64,000 nt of DNA from Bacillus sp. FJAT-29937. Lineage in GTDB: Bacteria; Bacillota; Bacilli; Bacillales; Cytobacillaceae. The DNA lies in assembly GCF_001509555.1 (NCBI RefSeq), contig NZ_LMAS01000002.1, positions 476,285 to 540,284 on the forward strand. The letters are read 5' to 3'. Shown in pieces: positions 9,323-18,376 of this stretch; within the stretch, counting starts at the first letter, position 1, and the number at the start of each line of letters is the position of its first letter. The position numbers were made by a program, and so were the translations under genes. The notes beneath the pieces were generated by a model that had not been told where the DNA came from, did not search any database, and saw nothing but the letters and a program-made list of their open reading frames with translations.

Positions 9323-10072
9323 ATGGAAAAGAAAATTTTGTATATAAATCCGCTGCATACAGATGTATTTGATATACCATATCAGGATTTGCTTAATTCA
9401 GCAAAAGAGCCGAGTACTGTTGTTGATGTTATTTCCTTCAAAGGTGTTGGGCCAACACACCTTCAATACAATGCCTATAATGCTATGATTATGCCAGAAT
9501 TAATTAAACAGGTGCAAAAAGCGGAAGCTAGCGGGTACGATGCAGCCGTTATTGGATGTTTTTATGATCCGGGCCTTAGGGCATGCAGAGAGGTTGCAGA
9601 TAAGATGGCCATTATTGGGCCATCTGAAGCTTCCCTTCATCTTGCTTCTACCCTAGGGGAAAACATTTCAATAATTGTGAGCGAAAGAAAATGTATTCCC
9701 GAAATGAAGGAAAATGTCCATAAATACGGGTTTATAGAAAAACTTGCATCGTTTGAGTCAGTAGAAATAAAGGTACACGATTTCCAGAAAAATCATGAAG
9801 AAACTAAAAGAAGAATTCGTGCCGCTGCACTTAATGCCATCCAAAATAAGGGATCGGATGTAATTGTACTGGGTTGTACTGCAGAGTTTGGTTTTTATGA
9901 AGAATTACAAGAGGAATTAAGGGTTCCGGTTATTGATCCAGGTTTAGCATCATTTAAGTATGCAGAGTATCTTGTAGAATTAAGGAAAAAGTTTAACTGG
10001 GCACATAGTAAACTAATTGGATATCAATCTCCACCTGCACAAGAAATGAATAAGTGGCTAGTATTCTCTTAA
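9323..10072 (+). CDS. Asp/Glu/hydantoin racemase family protein (copy 2)
   Basis: The 249-aa product is a clear paralogue of the protein at 6990, with both catalytic cysteines present (VIGCFYDP Cys79; VLGCTAEFG Cys185). ATG 9323 is preceded by GAGGGGAG. Two intact copies flanking one transporter suggest related but different substrates, or a recent duplication. A strong terminator follows at 10101. Confidence 0.82.
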   Translation: MEKKILYINPLHTDVFDIPYQDLLNSAKEPSTVVDVISFKGVGPTHLQYNAYNAMIMPELIKQVQKAEASGYDAAVIGCFYDPGLRACREVADKMAIIGPSEASLHLASTLGENISIIVSERKCIPEMKENVHKYGFIEKLASFESVEIKVHDFQKNHEETKRRIRAAALNAIQNKGSDVIVLGCTAEFGFYEELQEELRVPVIDPGLASFKYAEYLVELRKKFNWAHSKLIGYQSPPAQEMNKWLVFS

Positions 10073-10100
10073 AGAAAAGTACCTTGCTTTAGAAAAGTAT

Positions 10101-10148
10101 AAAAATAACCGACTACAATCCTTTAAGAAGGGGTAGTCGGTTATTTTT
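10101..10148 (+). terminator. Strong intrinsic terminator after racemase copy 2
   Basis: A perfect 16-bp stem: 10101-10116 pairs with 10133-10148 and ends in TTTTT. The 3' T-run merges with the start of the permease gene fragment. Confidence 0.85.
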
Positions 10149-10358
10149 GCAGAATCTGCATTAAGTTATTTAGGGCTCGGGATTCAGCCTCCTACTCCAA
10201 GCTGGGGAAATATTCTCCAAAGCGCACAGACTCTGCCGATCATGCTTAATTCATGGTGGTATCCGCTGTTCCCTGGTGTGGCCATATTACTTACGGTTCT
10301 CGCCTTTAACTTTGTTGGAGACGGGCTAAGGGATGCATTTGATCCAAAAATCAAATAA
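10143..10358 (+). pseudogene. C-terminal fragment of an OppC/DppC-type peptide permease
   Basis: The frame [21 protein letters not shown] ... [16 protein letters not shown] ends in TAA at 10356. It matches the last ~70 residues of OppC/DppC permeases; the intact OppC at 33990 ends EAFLSFIGLGLQPPTASLG ... DGLRDALDPKMRK. No start codon, ribosome site or upstream part of the gene is present: the frame emerges directly from the terminator at 10101. This is the remnant of a deleted or rearranged peptide-transporter operon. Confidence 0.85.
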
Positions 10359-10433
10359 CATCCAATGGAAGAAACCTTAACAATTGATTATCTCTTTAAT
10401 ATTGATATATTACCCCCTATCTTTTCTTTTGAA

Positions 10434-10462
10434 AGGCATACCAAGTTGTATGCCTGTTTTTT
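10434..10462 (+). terminator. Intrinsic terminator after permease fragment
   Basis: AGGCATAC (10434-10441) pairs with GTATGCCT (10448-10455), followed by GTTTTTT. It is probably the original terminator of the lost peptide-transport operon. Confidence 0.75.
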
Positions 10463-10464
10463 AT

Positions 10465-10504
10465 GCACAAAAAAACAAAACGCCTGGATTCAAGCGTTTT
10501 GTTT
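10465..10504 (-). terminator. Intrinsic terminator of the oppA gene
   Basis: ACAAAACGC (10475-10483) pairs with GCGTTTTGT (10494-10502). On the minus strand the stem is followed by a T-run, placing it just past the stop codon of the oligopeptide-binding protein gene. Confidence 0.75.
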
Positions 10505-10512
10505 CGTTCATA

Positions 10513-12210
10513 TTATTTCCCTTCAATATACGTCCACTTATAGCTGAAAGTTGAATTTGGCAGGGCAACAAACCCTTTTACATATGGTTTTAAAAGATAT
10601 GCGTCACTTGCTTGATACATCGGTGAAATGACTACGTCTTTTTCAATTAGGATTTGTTCAGCATCCTGAAGATTGTTAAATCGCTCTTCAATATTGGTAA
10701 AATCGACCTGTGCTTTTTTCACTAGATTGTCATAATCGGCACTTACATAGCTTTGCCAGTTGTATGGACCGTCTGAAAGGTGAATAGACATAAAATCTGT
10801 TGGATCGGCAATCCCGCTGCGCCAGCCGGAATGGCTCATATCATATTCCTGTTGACCTTCTAATGCAAGTTTTTGTTTATTCGGCTGTTGGTTGATATTG
10901 AGAGTTAATCCTGGCAGGTTCTTCTCGAGTTGGTTCTTAATATATTCTGCTACGGATTTGCGCTGACCGTCATCATAACTTAAAAATTCTAATTCAACTT
11001 TGTCTGTACCGAGCTCTTCTAGACCTTTTTGCCAATATTCTTGCGCTTTTTCTATTCCTTCATCGTTAAAGTTACCGTGTTTGCCTCTGAAATCACTTCC
11101 ATCAGTAACGGTTACCATTTTTTCAGGAATTAAATAGTAAGCAGGGATGGAACCGTTTTTAAGAATTAATTCTGCCGCTTCTTTCTTATTCCAGCCCATA
11201 TCGATAGCTTTTCGGATATTCACATTGCTTAAATATTTGTTTTGAAGGTTAAAGCGGATAAAATACATTTCCCTTTTTATTAAAGAATGAAGATCTGGAC
11301 TGCCTTGGTAAAGATCAACAAATTCTGATGATACGTTTGTCATGTCGACAGAACCAGAATCATACAGATTTACACCTGTTGAAACGTCTTTTACGACTTT
11401 GAAATTGATCGTTTCAATCTTTACATTTCCTGCATCCCAGTAGGTAGGGTTTTTCTTAAGCACCCAGCCTTCTTCATGTTTCCATGAATCTAGAATAAAA
11501 GGGCCATTATAAATTAAGTTTTCAGGTTCTAATGCATACTTGTCGCCTTGGGAACTTAAAAATTCTTCATTTTGCGGGTAGAAGAGAGTATTATTGGTTA
11601 CTGTATCTAGAAAATAAGGAATCGCATGTTTTAATTGAACTTCTAGTGTGAAGTCATCAATCGCTTTAACACCGAGTGATTCTACTTTACCATAAAGTTC
11701 ATGGTCTTTATTTTGAATTTCTGCTGCGTTCAGGATACTATCCATTTCATAGGAGTGTGGTGACAGGGTGTCTGGATGGAGTGCTCTCTGCCAGGCGAAT
11801 ACAAAATCATGAGCTGTTACAGGTGTCCCATTGCTCCATTTTGTATCATCCCGTAAATGAAAAGTGTATGTTTTGCCGTCGGCGCTAACTTCATGATCTT
11901 TTGCTACTCCAGGTACGATTTTTTGGTCTGGGTCCACTCTGTATAGACCTTCATAAAGATTTAACATAATTGTGCCTGAAAGACCGTCAATTACTCCATT
12001 TGTTTTTAATGTAGGAATTTCATTCGCTGCATACAAATTTAACGTTTGATCTTCTACAACAGAAGTAGAGGGCTGATTATTTTCAGATCCTTTTGTTTCT
12101 GGTGTTGATGAAGGCTTGCTAGTTTCATTGCTTTTTCCATAGCAGCCTGTTAGGGCCAAAGCGATAAGTAGAGAAAGAATGACAGTTATTGCAGATTTTA
12201 GTTTTAACAA
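10513..12210 (-). CDS. oppA: Oligopeptide ABC transporter substrate-binding lipoprotein
   Basis: This 565-aa SBP_bac_5 family protein has a lipoprotein signal (hydrophobic stretch then LTGCYG, Cys23) followed by a Ser/Thr/Asn-rich linker and the OppA-type fold (GLYRVDPDQKIVPGVA; TYTFHLRDDTKWSNGTPVTAHDFVFAWQRA). It would capture peptides outside the membrane. It is about as long as, and closely similar to, the OppA at 38547 (both end FSYKWTYIEGK or ASYKWTYIEGK). No permease is adjacent, so it probably feeds the OppBC-DF system at 33 kb. A -24/-12 promoter lies 40 nt upstream. Confidence 0.9.
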   Translation of the reverse strand: MLKLKSAITVILSLLIALALTGCYGKSNETSKPSSTPETKGSENNQPSTSVVEDQTLNLYAANEIPTLKTNGVIDGLSGTIMLNLYEGLYRVDPDQKIVPGVAKDHEVSADGKTYTFHLRDDTKWSNGTPVTAHDFVFAWQRALHPDTLSPHSYEMDSILNAAEIQNKDHELYGKVESLGVKAIDDFTLEVQLKHAIPYFLDTVTNNTLFYPQNEEFLSSQGDKYALEPENLIYNGPFILDSWKHEEGWVLKKNPTYWDAGNVKIETINFKVVKDVSTGVNLYDSGSVDMTNVSSEFVDLYQGSPDLHSLIKREMYFIRFNLQNKYLSNVNIRKAIDMGWNKKEAAELILKNGSIPAYYLIPEKMVTVTDGSDFRGKHGNFNDEGIEKAQEYWQKGLEELGTDKVELEFLSYDDGQRKSVAEYIKNQLEKNLPGLTLNINQQPNKQKLALEGQQEYDMSHSGWRSGIADPTDFMSIHLSDGPYNWQSYVSADYDNLVKKAQVDFTNIEERFNNLQDAEQILIEKDVVISPMYQASDAYLLKPYVKGFVALPNSTFSYKWTYIEGK

Positions 12211-12249
12211 ATTATTATCCCCCTTTTTAGAATATTCAAAATATACTTT

Positions 12250-12265
12250 TGCAAGAATTGTGCCA
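12250..12265 (-). promoter_or_regulatory. Sigma-54 (-24/-12) promoter of oppA
   Basis: On the minus strand the sequence reads TGGCAC-AATTC-TTGCA, an exact match to the sigma-54 consensus with the GG and GC 12 nt apart. It sits 40-55 nt upstream of the oppA start at 12210. Confidence 0.85.
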
Positions 12266-12326
12266 GTACATAAGTCCTTTAATTGATTAGTGGATTTTGA
12301 AAATTTTAATTAATCAAATTCCCTGT

Positions 12327-12344
12327 GTTTAAAAAATTATACAC
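12327..12344. promoter_or_regulatory. Candidate enhancer (UAS) between divergent sigma-54 promoters
   Basis: TGTTTAAAAAATTATACA is an 18-bp imperfect palindrome of the TGT-N12-ACA class also found at 19953, 26982 and 32898. It lies about 60-90 bp from both the oppA promoter and the M24 promoter, so one site could serve both. A second half-site (TGTGTAAAAAAT) starts at 12367. Confidence 0.55.
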
Positions 12345-12435
12345 GAGTTGTCAAAAAATTTTGAATGTGTAAAAAATAATAAAACTTAAACTGAAAAACA
12401 AACCTATTATTTTTAAAATTTATCTCGTTTTTATG

Positions 12436-12451
12436 TGGCACAATAATTGCA
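12436..12451 (+). promoter_or_regulatory. Sigma-54 (-24/-12) promoter of the M24 peptidase pair
   Basis: TGGCAC-AATAA-TTGCA matches the sigma-54 consensus exactly. It lies 40 nt before the ATG at 12491, which is preceded by GAGGGGGAA. Confidence 0.85.
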
Positions 12452-12490
12452 TTAATATTAATTGAATCTCAAACTTGAGGGGGAATACGG

Positions 12491-13570
12491 ATGGAAAAAA
12501 TTAATAGACTCCGAGAGAAGTTTCATGAATTAGGTGTAAATGGAATGATGATCGTTCATCCAGTGAACAGGTTGTACATGTCTGGTTTTACTGGAAGCAA
12601 TGGGGTACTTCTCATTACTGAAACAGAAGCAAAGCTTATTACCGATTATCGCTATTTTGAACAGGCTCAAAATCAGGCAAAGAACTTTGAAATTGTTTTG
12701 CACGCAGGGCATACAGGCCATAAAGGGAAAATCTTTGAAGAGGTTGTTGTCCAAGCAAATGAAATGAAGATTAGTAAGCTTGGTTTTGAGCAAGAGCATT
12801 TATCCTATGGGCTATTTAGCAGAAATGAAACACTATTCTCCGCTGAACTAGTGCCAACTTTTGAAGTTGTCGAGAAGATTCGTATGATTAAAACGGATGA
12901 CGAAATTAAGAAATTGCGGGTTGCCGCGGATATTACTGACAAAGCGTATTTACATATTCTAAATATTATCCGGGCTGGTATGTCTGAACTCGATGTAGCA
13001 GAAGAACTTGGAGCATTTATTAAAAAACATGGAGGGACAACTACATCCTTTTCTCCAATCGTAGCATCCGGATATCGCGCCTCATTGCCACATGGCCGTG
13101 CTAGTGGTAAAATTATTGAAAAGGGCGATATGATTACAATTGATTTTGGGGCCAATTACGAAGGCTATTGGGCTGATATTTCCAGAGTTGTTTCAATCGG
13201 AGAGCCAGCACCTGAATTAAGAAACCTTCATGATATTGTGCTGACTTCATTCGAAAATTGCGTTGCCCAATTGCGTCCGGGACTGACTGACCAAGAGGTC
13301 GACTATTTAATGCGTGAAAATATTATTAAGCACGGGTTTAATGAACAATCAGGAACTGGTACAGGTCATGGAATTGGGCTAGAAGTGCATGAAGCCCCGT
13401 TATTCTCTGTTTTAAAAGACAAAGTTTTAGAGGAAAACATGGTGATAACCGTGGAGCCTGGCGTTTATTTAAAAGGATTAGGCGGAGCGAGGGTAGAGGA
13501 TGTTATCCTAATTACCGAAAATGGCCGAGAAGTTTTAACTCCATCAACAAAGGAGCTAGTCATTTTATAG
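12491..13570 (+). CDS. M24 family Xaa-Pro aminopeptidase/dipeptidase
   Basis: A 359-aa prolidase/aminopeptidase-P-like protein: creatinase-type N-terminal domain (~1-125), then the metallopeptidase core. Metal ligands are visible in TIDFGANYEGYWADISR (two Asp), GTGHGIGLEVHE (His), TVEPGVY (Glu) and ARVEDVIL (Glu). It should cleave the bond before or after proline in short intracellular peptides. It is first in a two-gene unit with the M24 paralogue at 13616, driven by the -24/-12 promoter at 12436. A close relative (GSGHGIGLDIHE type) is at 37439. Confidence 0.9.
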   Translation: MEKINRLREKFHELGVNGMMIVHPVNRLYMSGFTGSNGVLLITETEAKLITDYRYFEQAQNQAKNFEIVLHAGHTGHKGKIFEEVVVQANEMKISKLGFEQEHLSYGLFSRNETLFSAELVPTFEVVEKIRMIKTDDEIKKLRVAADITDKAYLHILNIIRAGMSELDVAEELGAFIKKHGGTTTSFSPIVASGYRASLPHGRASGKIIEKGDMITIDFGANYEGYWADISRVVSIGEPAPELRNLHDIVLTSFENCVAQLRPGLTDQEVDYLMRENIIKHGFNEQSGTGTGHGIGLEVHEAPLFSVLKDKVLEENMVITVEPGVYLKGLGGARVEDVILITENGREVLTPSTKELVIL

Positions 13571-13615
13571 CGCTAAGTTTTGTTAAATACTATTAAATGT
13601 AAGGGATGACATCTT

Positions 13616-14722
13616 ATGCAAGAACAATATCAAAGTAGATTAAATGAGTTAAAGAAATACTTAGAAAATCAAAATGTCGATATAGCGATCATTAAGGATC
13701 CAAAAAATGTTTTCTATTATACAGGTTTTAATTCTGATCCTCATGAAAGATTTATGGCTTTAGTCATGGATCTTAATAAGGGAAATCAATATTTATTTGT
13801 TCCTGCGTTAGATCAGGAAATTGCAGAAAATGATTCTTTCGTAAAAAAAATTGTAACGATTTCAGATGAAGTAAATCCATATAAAGTTTTAAAAGACACG
13901 ATTGGTGAAGGTGTTCATGAAATCGGTCTAGAAACAAAAGTAATTTCTTTATATCAGCATGAACAGCTTAATCACTTCTTCTCTGATTTAAACTATAAAA
14001 ATATTGGGGATTTTATTTCCCAGCAAAGAATGAAAAAGTCTCAAGAGGAATGCAGCAAGATTCAGACTGCCATTCATGTCATTGAAAAAGTAATGGCCGA
14101 AGGAATTAAAAAGGTAAAAGCGGGAATGACAGAGCGAGACTTTACAGCAGAGTTAGAATTTTTAATGAGAAAGTTTGGGGCAGCTGGACCATCATTTTCA
14201 ACGATTGTTCTTTCAGGCGAGAAAGCTTCATTGCCCCATGGAAGCCCAGATCATAAAACGATCAATCAAGGCGACTTTTTACTGATTGATATGGGTGTTA
14301 TTGTAGATGGCTATTGTTCTGACATTACCCGAACTTTCGTCATTGGTGAGGAAACTGCGAAGCAAAGAGAAATATATGATATTGTTCGAAAATCCACAGA
14401 TGCTGGCGTAAATGCTTGTAAAGCTGGTATTCGTATCGGGGAAATTGATATTGCGGCCCGCAACGTAATAAAAGAAGCTGGCTATGGGGAATATTTTAAT
14501 AACCGTGTCGGGCATGGTTTGGGAATCGATGTGCATGAAGAGCCTTCAGTTCATGAAAATAATGATTTAATCGTAGAAAGCGGGCTCCTGTTTACAATTG
14601 AGCCAGGCATTTATATTCCGGGATATGGTGGGGTACGGATTGAGGAAAATGTTTATATTGATGAAAATGGCAAAGGAAAGAAGCTAACTTCATTTCCAAC
14701 AGAATTGATTCGAATTGGATAA
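13616..14722 (+). CDS. M24 family Xaa-Pro peptidase, second paralogue
   Basis: The 368-aa protein has the same two-domain layout, with ligands in LIDMGVIVDGYCSDITRT, RVGHGLGIDVHEEP, TIEPGIYIPGYGG and VRIEENVYI. It groups by sequence with the interrupted gene at 5858 rather than with its neighbour at 12491 (for example YYTGFNSDPHERFMAL versus YYFSGTWLDSNERLQAI). It follows its neighbour by 45 nt and shares its sigma-54 promoter. Different specificities for Xaa-Pro or Xaa-Hyp peptides could explain keeping both. Confidence 0.9.
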   Translation: MQEQYQSRLNELKKYLENQNVDIAIIKDPKNVFYYTGFNSDPHERFMALVMDLNKGNQYLFVPALDQEIAENDSFVKKIVTISDEVNPYKVLKDTIGEGVHEIGLETKVISLYQHEQLNHFFSDLNYKNIGDFISQQRMKKSQEECSKIQTAIHVIEKVMAEGIKKVKAGMTERDFTAELEFLMRKFGAAGPSFSTIVLSGEKASLPHGSPDHKTINQGDFLLIDMGVIVDGYCSDITRTFVIGEETAKQREIYDIVRKSTDAGVNACKAGIRIGEIDIAARNVIKEAGYGEYFNNRVGHGLGIDVHEEPSVHENNDLIVESGLLFTIEPGIYIPGYGGVRIEENVYIDENGKGKKLTSFPTELIRIG

Positions 14723-14726
14723 GTTT

Positions 14727-14765
14727 CAAAGAAAAAAACCAGCATAGTGCTGGTTTTTTTCTTTG
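14727..14765. terminator. Bidirectional terminator between M24 gene and livF
   Basis: CAAAGAAAAAAACCAGCA (14727-14744) pairs with its complement at 14748-14765. The stem carries A and T runs on opposite flanks, so it can end transcription from both converging sides. Confidence 0.85.
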
Positions 14766-14775
14766 AAGATCCACC

Positions 14776-15492
14776 TTACGCTCCCAAATACGCTTTAATA
14801 ATTTTATCATCTTCCCGGAGAACTTCAGCAGTATCATGCATAACAATATTACCAATTTCAATTAAATAGCCTCTATTGGCAAGACGGAGGGCGGCCTTAG
14901 CATTTTGCTCAATTAATAGAATGGTCGTCCCTTGCTTGTTAATTTCCTGGATAATTTTCATAATCTCTTGAACGATAATCGGAGCAAGTCCCATCGATGG
15001 CTCATCAAGCATCAATAGCTTTGGATTTCCCATTAAACCGCGGCTGATAGCAACCATCTGCTGCTCCCCCCCGCTGAGTGTGCCAGCTAACTGCTTCGAT
15101 CGTTCCTTTAGCCGTGGAAACAGGTCAAAAGATCGTTCAATTCCTTCCTTTATCCATTTCTTGTCCTTTCTATATGTAAAGGCACCTAACTCTAAATTTT
15201 CCGTAACAGTGAGGCCGCCAAAAATTCGTCTTCCCTCAGGGACATGAATAATTCCTGTTTCAACAATTTTATGCGGCGGAACTCCGACAAGGCTCTGATT
15301 ATTCCATTCAATATTACCTGATTTTGGCTTAATCAATCCGGATATCGTTTTGAGGGTCGTACTTTTGCCAGCTCCATTGCTTCCAAGCAAAGCAACAATT
15401 TCCCCTTCATTAATTTCCAAATTTATATTATTTAGTGCATGAATTTTCCCATAGTAAGAGTTTACGTCCGTCAGTTTTAGTAGAGGCTTCAA
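14776..15492 (-). CDS. livF: Branched-chain amino-acid-type ABC transporter ATPase LivF
   Basis: This 238-aa ATPase has Walker A GSNGAGKST, the signature LSGGEQQM and Walker B LLMLDEPSMGLAP. The short single-domain form with IVETGIIHVPEGRRIFGGLTV is typical of LivF. It is the last gene of livK-livH-livM-livG-livF on the minus strand and overlaps livG by 4 nt. It energises import of branched-chain amino acids or related amides; the actual substrate is set by the binding protein. Confidence 0.92.
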   Translation of the reverse strand: MKPLLKLTDVNSYYGKIHALNNINLEINEGEIVALLGSNGAGKSTTLKTISGLIKPKSGNIEWNNQSLVGVPPHKIVETGIIHVPEGRRIFGGLTVTENLELGAFTYRKDKKWIKEGIERSFDLFPRLKERSKQLAGTLSGGEQQMVAISRGLMGNPKLLMLDEPSMGLAPIIVQEIMKIIQEINKQGTTILLIEQNAKAALRLANRGYLIEIGNIVMHDTAEVLREDDKIIKAYLGA

Positions 15493-16259
15493 ACGACTTC
15501 CTCCTTGCCAAGGTATGCTTCGATGACCTTTTCGTTTTTCAGCACTTCTTCAGGGGTGCCTTCTGCAATTTTACAGCCATAATCAATAACCGTAATATGC
15601 TCGGAGATTTGTTTAATTAATGCCATATCATGCTCAATCATTAAAACGGTAATATTAAATTCGTCACGGACTCTTCTAATCAGCCCAATTAAATATTGCT
15701 TTTCTTCAAAATTTAGCCCTGCAGCCGGCTCGTCTAATAGCAATAATTTCGGCTGGGTGGCCAGTGCTCTGGCAATCTCTAAATAGCGTTGGGCACCATA
15801 TGGGAGATTCTTTGCCGATCTTTTCAAATACTTAGTGATCCCTACAAATTCAATGCAATCCATAGCAACCTGTTCGATTAATCTTTCTTCTTCTTTTTGA
15901 CTTTTTGTTTGAAACAAGGCACCCCAAACGGCCTGTTTCGTACGGCAATGCATTCCAGACTTTACATTATCCAACACAGATAAATTTGGAAACAAACGAA
16001 GGTTCTGAAATGTCCGGGCCATTCCTAATACCGTTATTTGACTAGGTTTTTTATTGATTAAGCTAGTCCCGTCCAAATTAATTTCTCCGCTAGTCGGACG
16101 GTAAAAGCCAGTAATCATATTAAATACTGAAGTTTTTCCAGCTCCATTCGGTCCAATAATACTGGATATAGAGTTCTTTTCAACAGTAAAGGACAAATCA
16201 TTTACAGCAAGTAATCCTCCGAACTGAAGCTTTAAATCTTTAACAGTTAATAGTGACAT
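15489..16259 (-). CDS. livG: Branched-chain amino-acid-type ABC transporter ATPase LivG
   Basis: A 256-aa ATPase with Walker A GPNGAGKTS, the LivG-specific ARTFQNLRLFPNLSVLDNV segment, Walker B LLLLDEPAAGLN and the H-loop IEHDMALI. Its final codons overlap the livF start, as is usual for this pair. It forms the ATPase heterodimer with LivF. Confidence 0.92.
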   Translation of the reverse strand: MSLLTVKDLKLQFGGLLAVNDLSFTVEKNSISSIIGPNGAGKTSVFNMITGFYRPTSGEINLDGTSLINKKPSQITVLGMARTFQNLRLFPNLSVLDNVKSGMHCRTKQAVWGALFQTKSQKEEERLIEQVAMDCIEFVGITKYLKRSAKNLPYGAQRYLEIARALATQPKLLLLDEPAAGLNFEEKQYLIGLIRRVRDEFNITVLMIEHDMALIKQISEHITVIDYGCKIAEGTPEEVLKNEKVIEAYLGKEEVV

Positions 16260-16286
16260 CTGAATCCCCTCTCTTTCGAAGTAGAA

Positions 16287-17267
16287 CTAAATAGATATAG
16301 TGTGTTTTGGGTCATTCGTTTTTTCATCATCGTCTATATCGGCCACATCCTCAGTTCCGTTTTTAGATGGCCATATTCCTTGCGGACGGAAGATCATCAT
16401 AGCCACTAAGGAAACCCCGAATATTAAATAGCGCCAATCATCTGCACCACGCAGAATCTCTGGAAGAACGATGACTAATACAGCACCAATCACAACACCT
16501 GGAATACTTCCAAGTCCTCCTAATACAACGGCAAGAAGAATCATAACTGATTGTAAAAAGCTAAAGCTTAAAGGAGCGATTGCACTCATTTTGACAGCGA
16601 AGATAGAACCGGCAAAACTTCCGATAACGGCTCCGGAAGCATACGAAAGCAATTTCAGCCGGATTCGATTAATACCCATAGCTTCTGCGGCATCCTCATC
16701 CTCACGAATATAAATCCATGCTCGTCCGATTCTTGAACGCCCTAATCTGTAAACGGCAATAATGGAAAGGATGGCGACAATTAATATTAAATAATAAAAG
16801 TCCTTTTGTGATGATAAAATATAGCTGCCAATAGCTGGTCTTGGAATACCATAAATTCCTGAAGCAGACCCGGTAATTTCCAAATTGGTGGCTAATATTT
16901 TTACAATTTCCCCGAATCCAAGGGTAACAATGGCTAAATAATCACTTCTTAAGCGGAGAGTTGGGGTTCCAACAACGACACCCGCGATAACTGCGCAAAT
17001 GAACGCGACAGGAAGCGTGAGCCAGAAAGACCAATGATAAGTGGTCATCAGTATGGCAGTTGTATAGGCTCCAACAGCGAAAAACGCGGCATAGCCTAAA
17101 TCCAACAGACCGGTATATCCGACTACTATATTCAATCCTTGCGTCAGAACAACATAAAAAAGTACAAGGGTTAAGACATCTAACCAATAACTATTCAGAA
17201 AAAATGGAAGAATGAATAAGGCGATGATGGCTAGCAGAAGGGATTGTTTCCTATACTTTTTCATCAT
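16287..17267 (-). CDS. livM: Branched-chain amino-acid-type ABC transporter permease LivM
   Basis: A 326-aa membrane protein with multiple transmembrane segments and the LivM motifs GLDLLGYAAFFAVGAYT-like (LLDLGYAAFFAVGAY), TLRLRSDYLAIVTLGFGEI and GGLGSIPGVVIGA. Start and livH stop share one nucleotide (TAATG). The charged C-terminus (EDVADIDDDEKTND) is short and cytoplasmic. Confidence 0.9.
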   Translation of the reverse strand: MMKKYRKQSLLLAIIALFILPFFLNSYWLDVLTLVLFYVVLTQGLNIVVGYTGLLDLGYAAFFAVGAYTTAILMTTYHWSFWLTLPVAFICAVIAGVVVGTPTLRLRSDYLAIVTLGFGEIVKILATNLEITGSASGIYGIPRPAIGSYILSSQKDFYYLILIVAILSIIAVYRLGRSRIGRAWIYIREDEDAAEAMGINRIRLKLLSYASGAVIGSFAGSIFAVKMSAIAPLSFSFLQSVMILLAVVLGGLGSIPGVVIGAVLVIVLPEILRGADDWRYLIFGVSLVAMMIFRPQGIWPSKNGTEDVADIDDDEKTNDPKHTISI

Positions 17268-18172
17268 TACATCCTCTCCATTTCTTTTGCTCCCAGTATG
17301 CCTGTAGGCTTAAATACTAAGAATAGGATGAGAATTCCAAAGGCAAGTACGTCTTTCCACGATCCGCCAAGATAAAAGGTGCCGAAAGCTTCGATAATCC
17401 CAAGTACTAGACCTCCAAGCATAGCGCCTGTTATATTTCCAATACCGCCTAATACAGCAGCAGTAAAAGCCTTCAACCCAATGATAAATCCCATCATAAA
17501 ATTAATCGTTCCGTAGTAGACGCCTGACATGATTCCGGCTCCGGCAGCCAAGAATGCACCAATAAAAAATGTAAGGGCAATGATTCGGTGTACGTTAACG
17601 CCCATTAAGCTGCAAGCCGTTTGATCTAAAGCAATGGCACGCATCGCCTTACCGTAAATGGTTTTATCAATAAATAAGCGAAGACCAATCATCAATAGTG
17701 CAGAAAGTATAATCATACCTATCTGAGCAAATGAGATTTGCGCTCCTAAAAACTGAAGTCCATCATTTGGCAGTTTAATAGGGTATACCTTGTAAGAAGC
17801 ACCCCACCCGATCATAGATGTATATTCCAGTGATAAGGACACACCAATTGCTGTGATTAAGATTGACAGCCTAGGGGCAAGCAACAGCGGCCGATAGGCA
17901 ATTCTCTCAATACCCATCCCTAGAAGTCCGACAATTGCCATCGTAGCAATGAAAACAATGCCAATACCTAATACTCCGGTATTAAACCCGCCATCACCCG
18001 TAATGAAAGAGAGGAGGGTAAATCCGATAAAGGCACCTATCATATAAAGATCGCCATGGGCAAAGTTTAGTAGCTTAATAATTCCATATACCATCGTATA
18101 TCCTAAAGCAACTAAGCTATAAAAGGCACCTATGACCAATCCATCAATTAGTATTTGTAAAAATATATCCAT
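17267..18172 (-). CDS. livH: Branched-chain amino-acid-type ABC transporter permease LivH
   Basis: The 301-aa permease has the LivH landmarks MDIFLQILIDGLVIGAFYSL at the N-terminus, NFAHGDLYMIGAFIG, and GLKAFTAAVLGGIGNITGAMLGG. The frame is open up to 18283, but the extra residues are not LivH-like; ATG 18172 has AGGAGAG upstream and matches the family start. Confidence 0.9.
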   Translation of the reverse strand: MDIFLQILIDGLVIGAFYSLVALGYTMVYGIIKLLNFAHGDLYMIGAFIGFTLLSFITGDGGFNTGVLGIGIVFIATMAIVGLLGMGIERIAYRPLLLAPRLSILITAIGVSLSLEYTSMIGWGASYKVYPIKLPNDGLQFLGAQISFAQIGMIILSALLMIGLRLFIDKTIYGKAMRAIALDQTACSLMGVNVHRIIALTFFIGAFLAAGAGIMSGVYYGTINFMMGFIIGLKAFTAAVLGGIGNITGAMLGGLVLGIIEAFGTFYLGGSWKDVLAFGILILFLVFKPTGILGAKEMERM

Positions 18173-18376
18173 TATTATTCCGACTCTCCTCTGTGCGTAA
18201 AATTTGGCGGATGCCTGAAGTGAATTTGGTGCTGTCCCACAAGGGGCGACCTTTACAATGCCTAACGTATTAACGATACACATTTAATTGTCGGCCCCCT
18301 GTATAGGACAGCCCAATGCAGATAAGAGGAATGTGAAACGCTTTACCTAAGGGTTATTCGTTCCAGTGACTTTTAC

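Noticed and set aside
10365..10547. 60-codon open frame on the plus strand
   Set aside because: It runs through two terminator hairpins and has no ribosome site or family features.
18173..18283. 37-residue N-terminal extension of livH
   Set aside because: The extra residues are not LivH-like and ATG 18172 has its own AGGAGAG.
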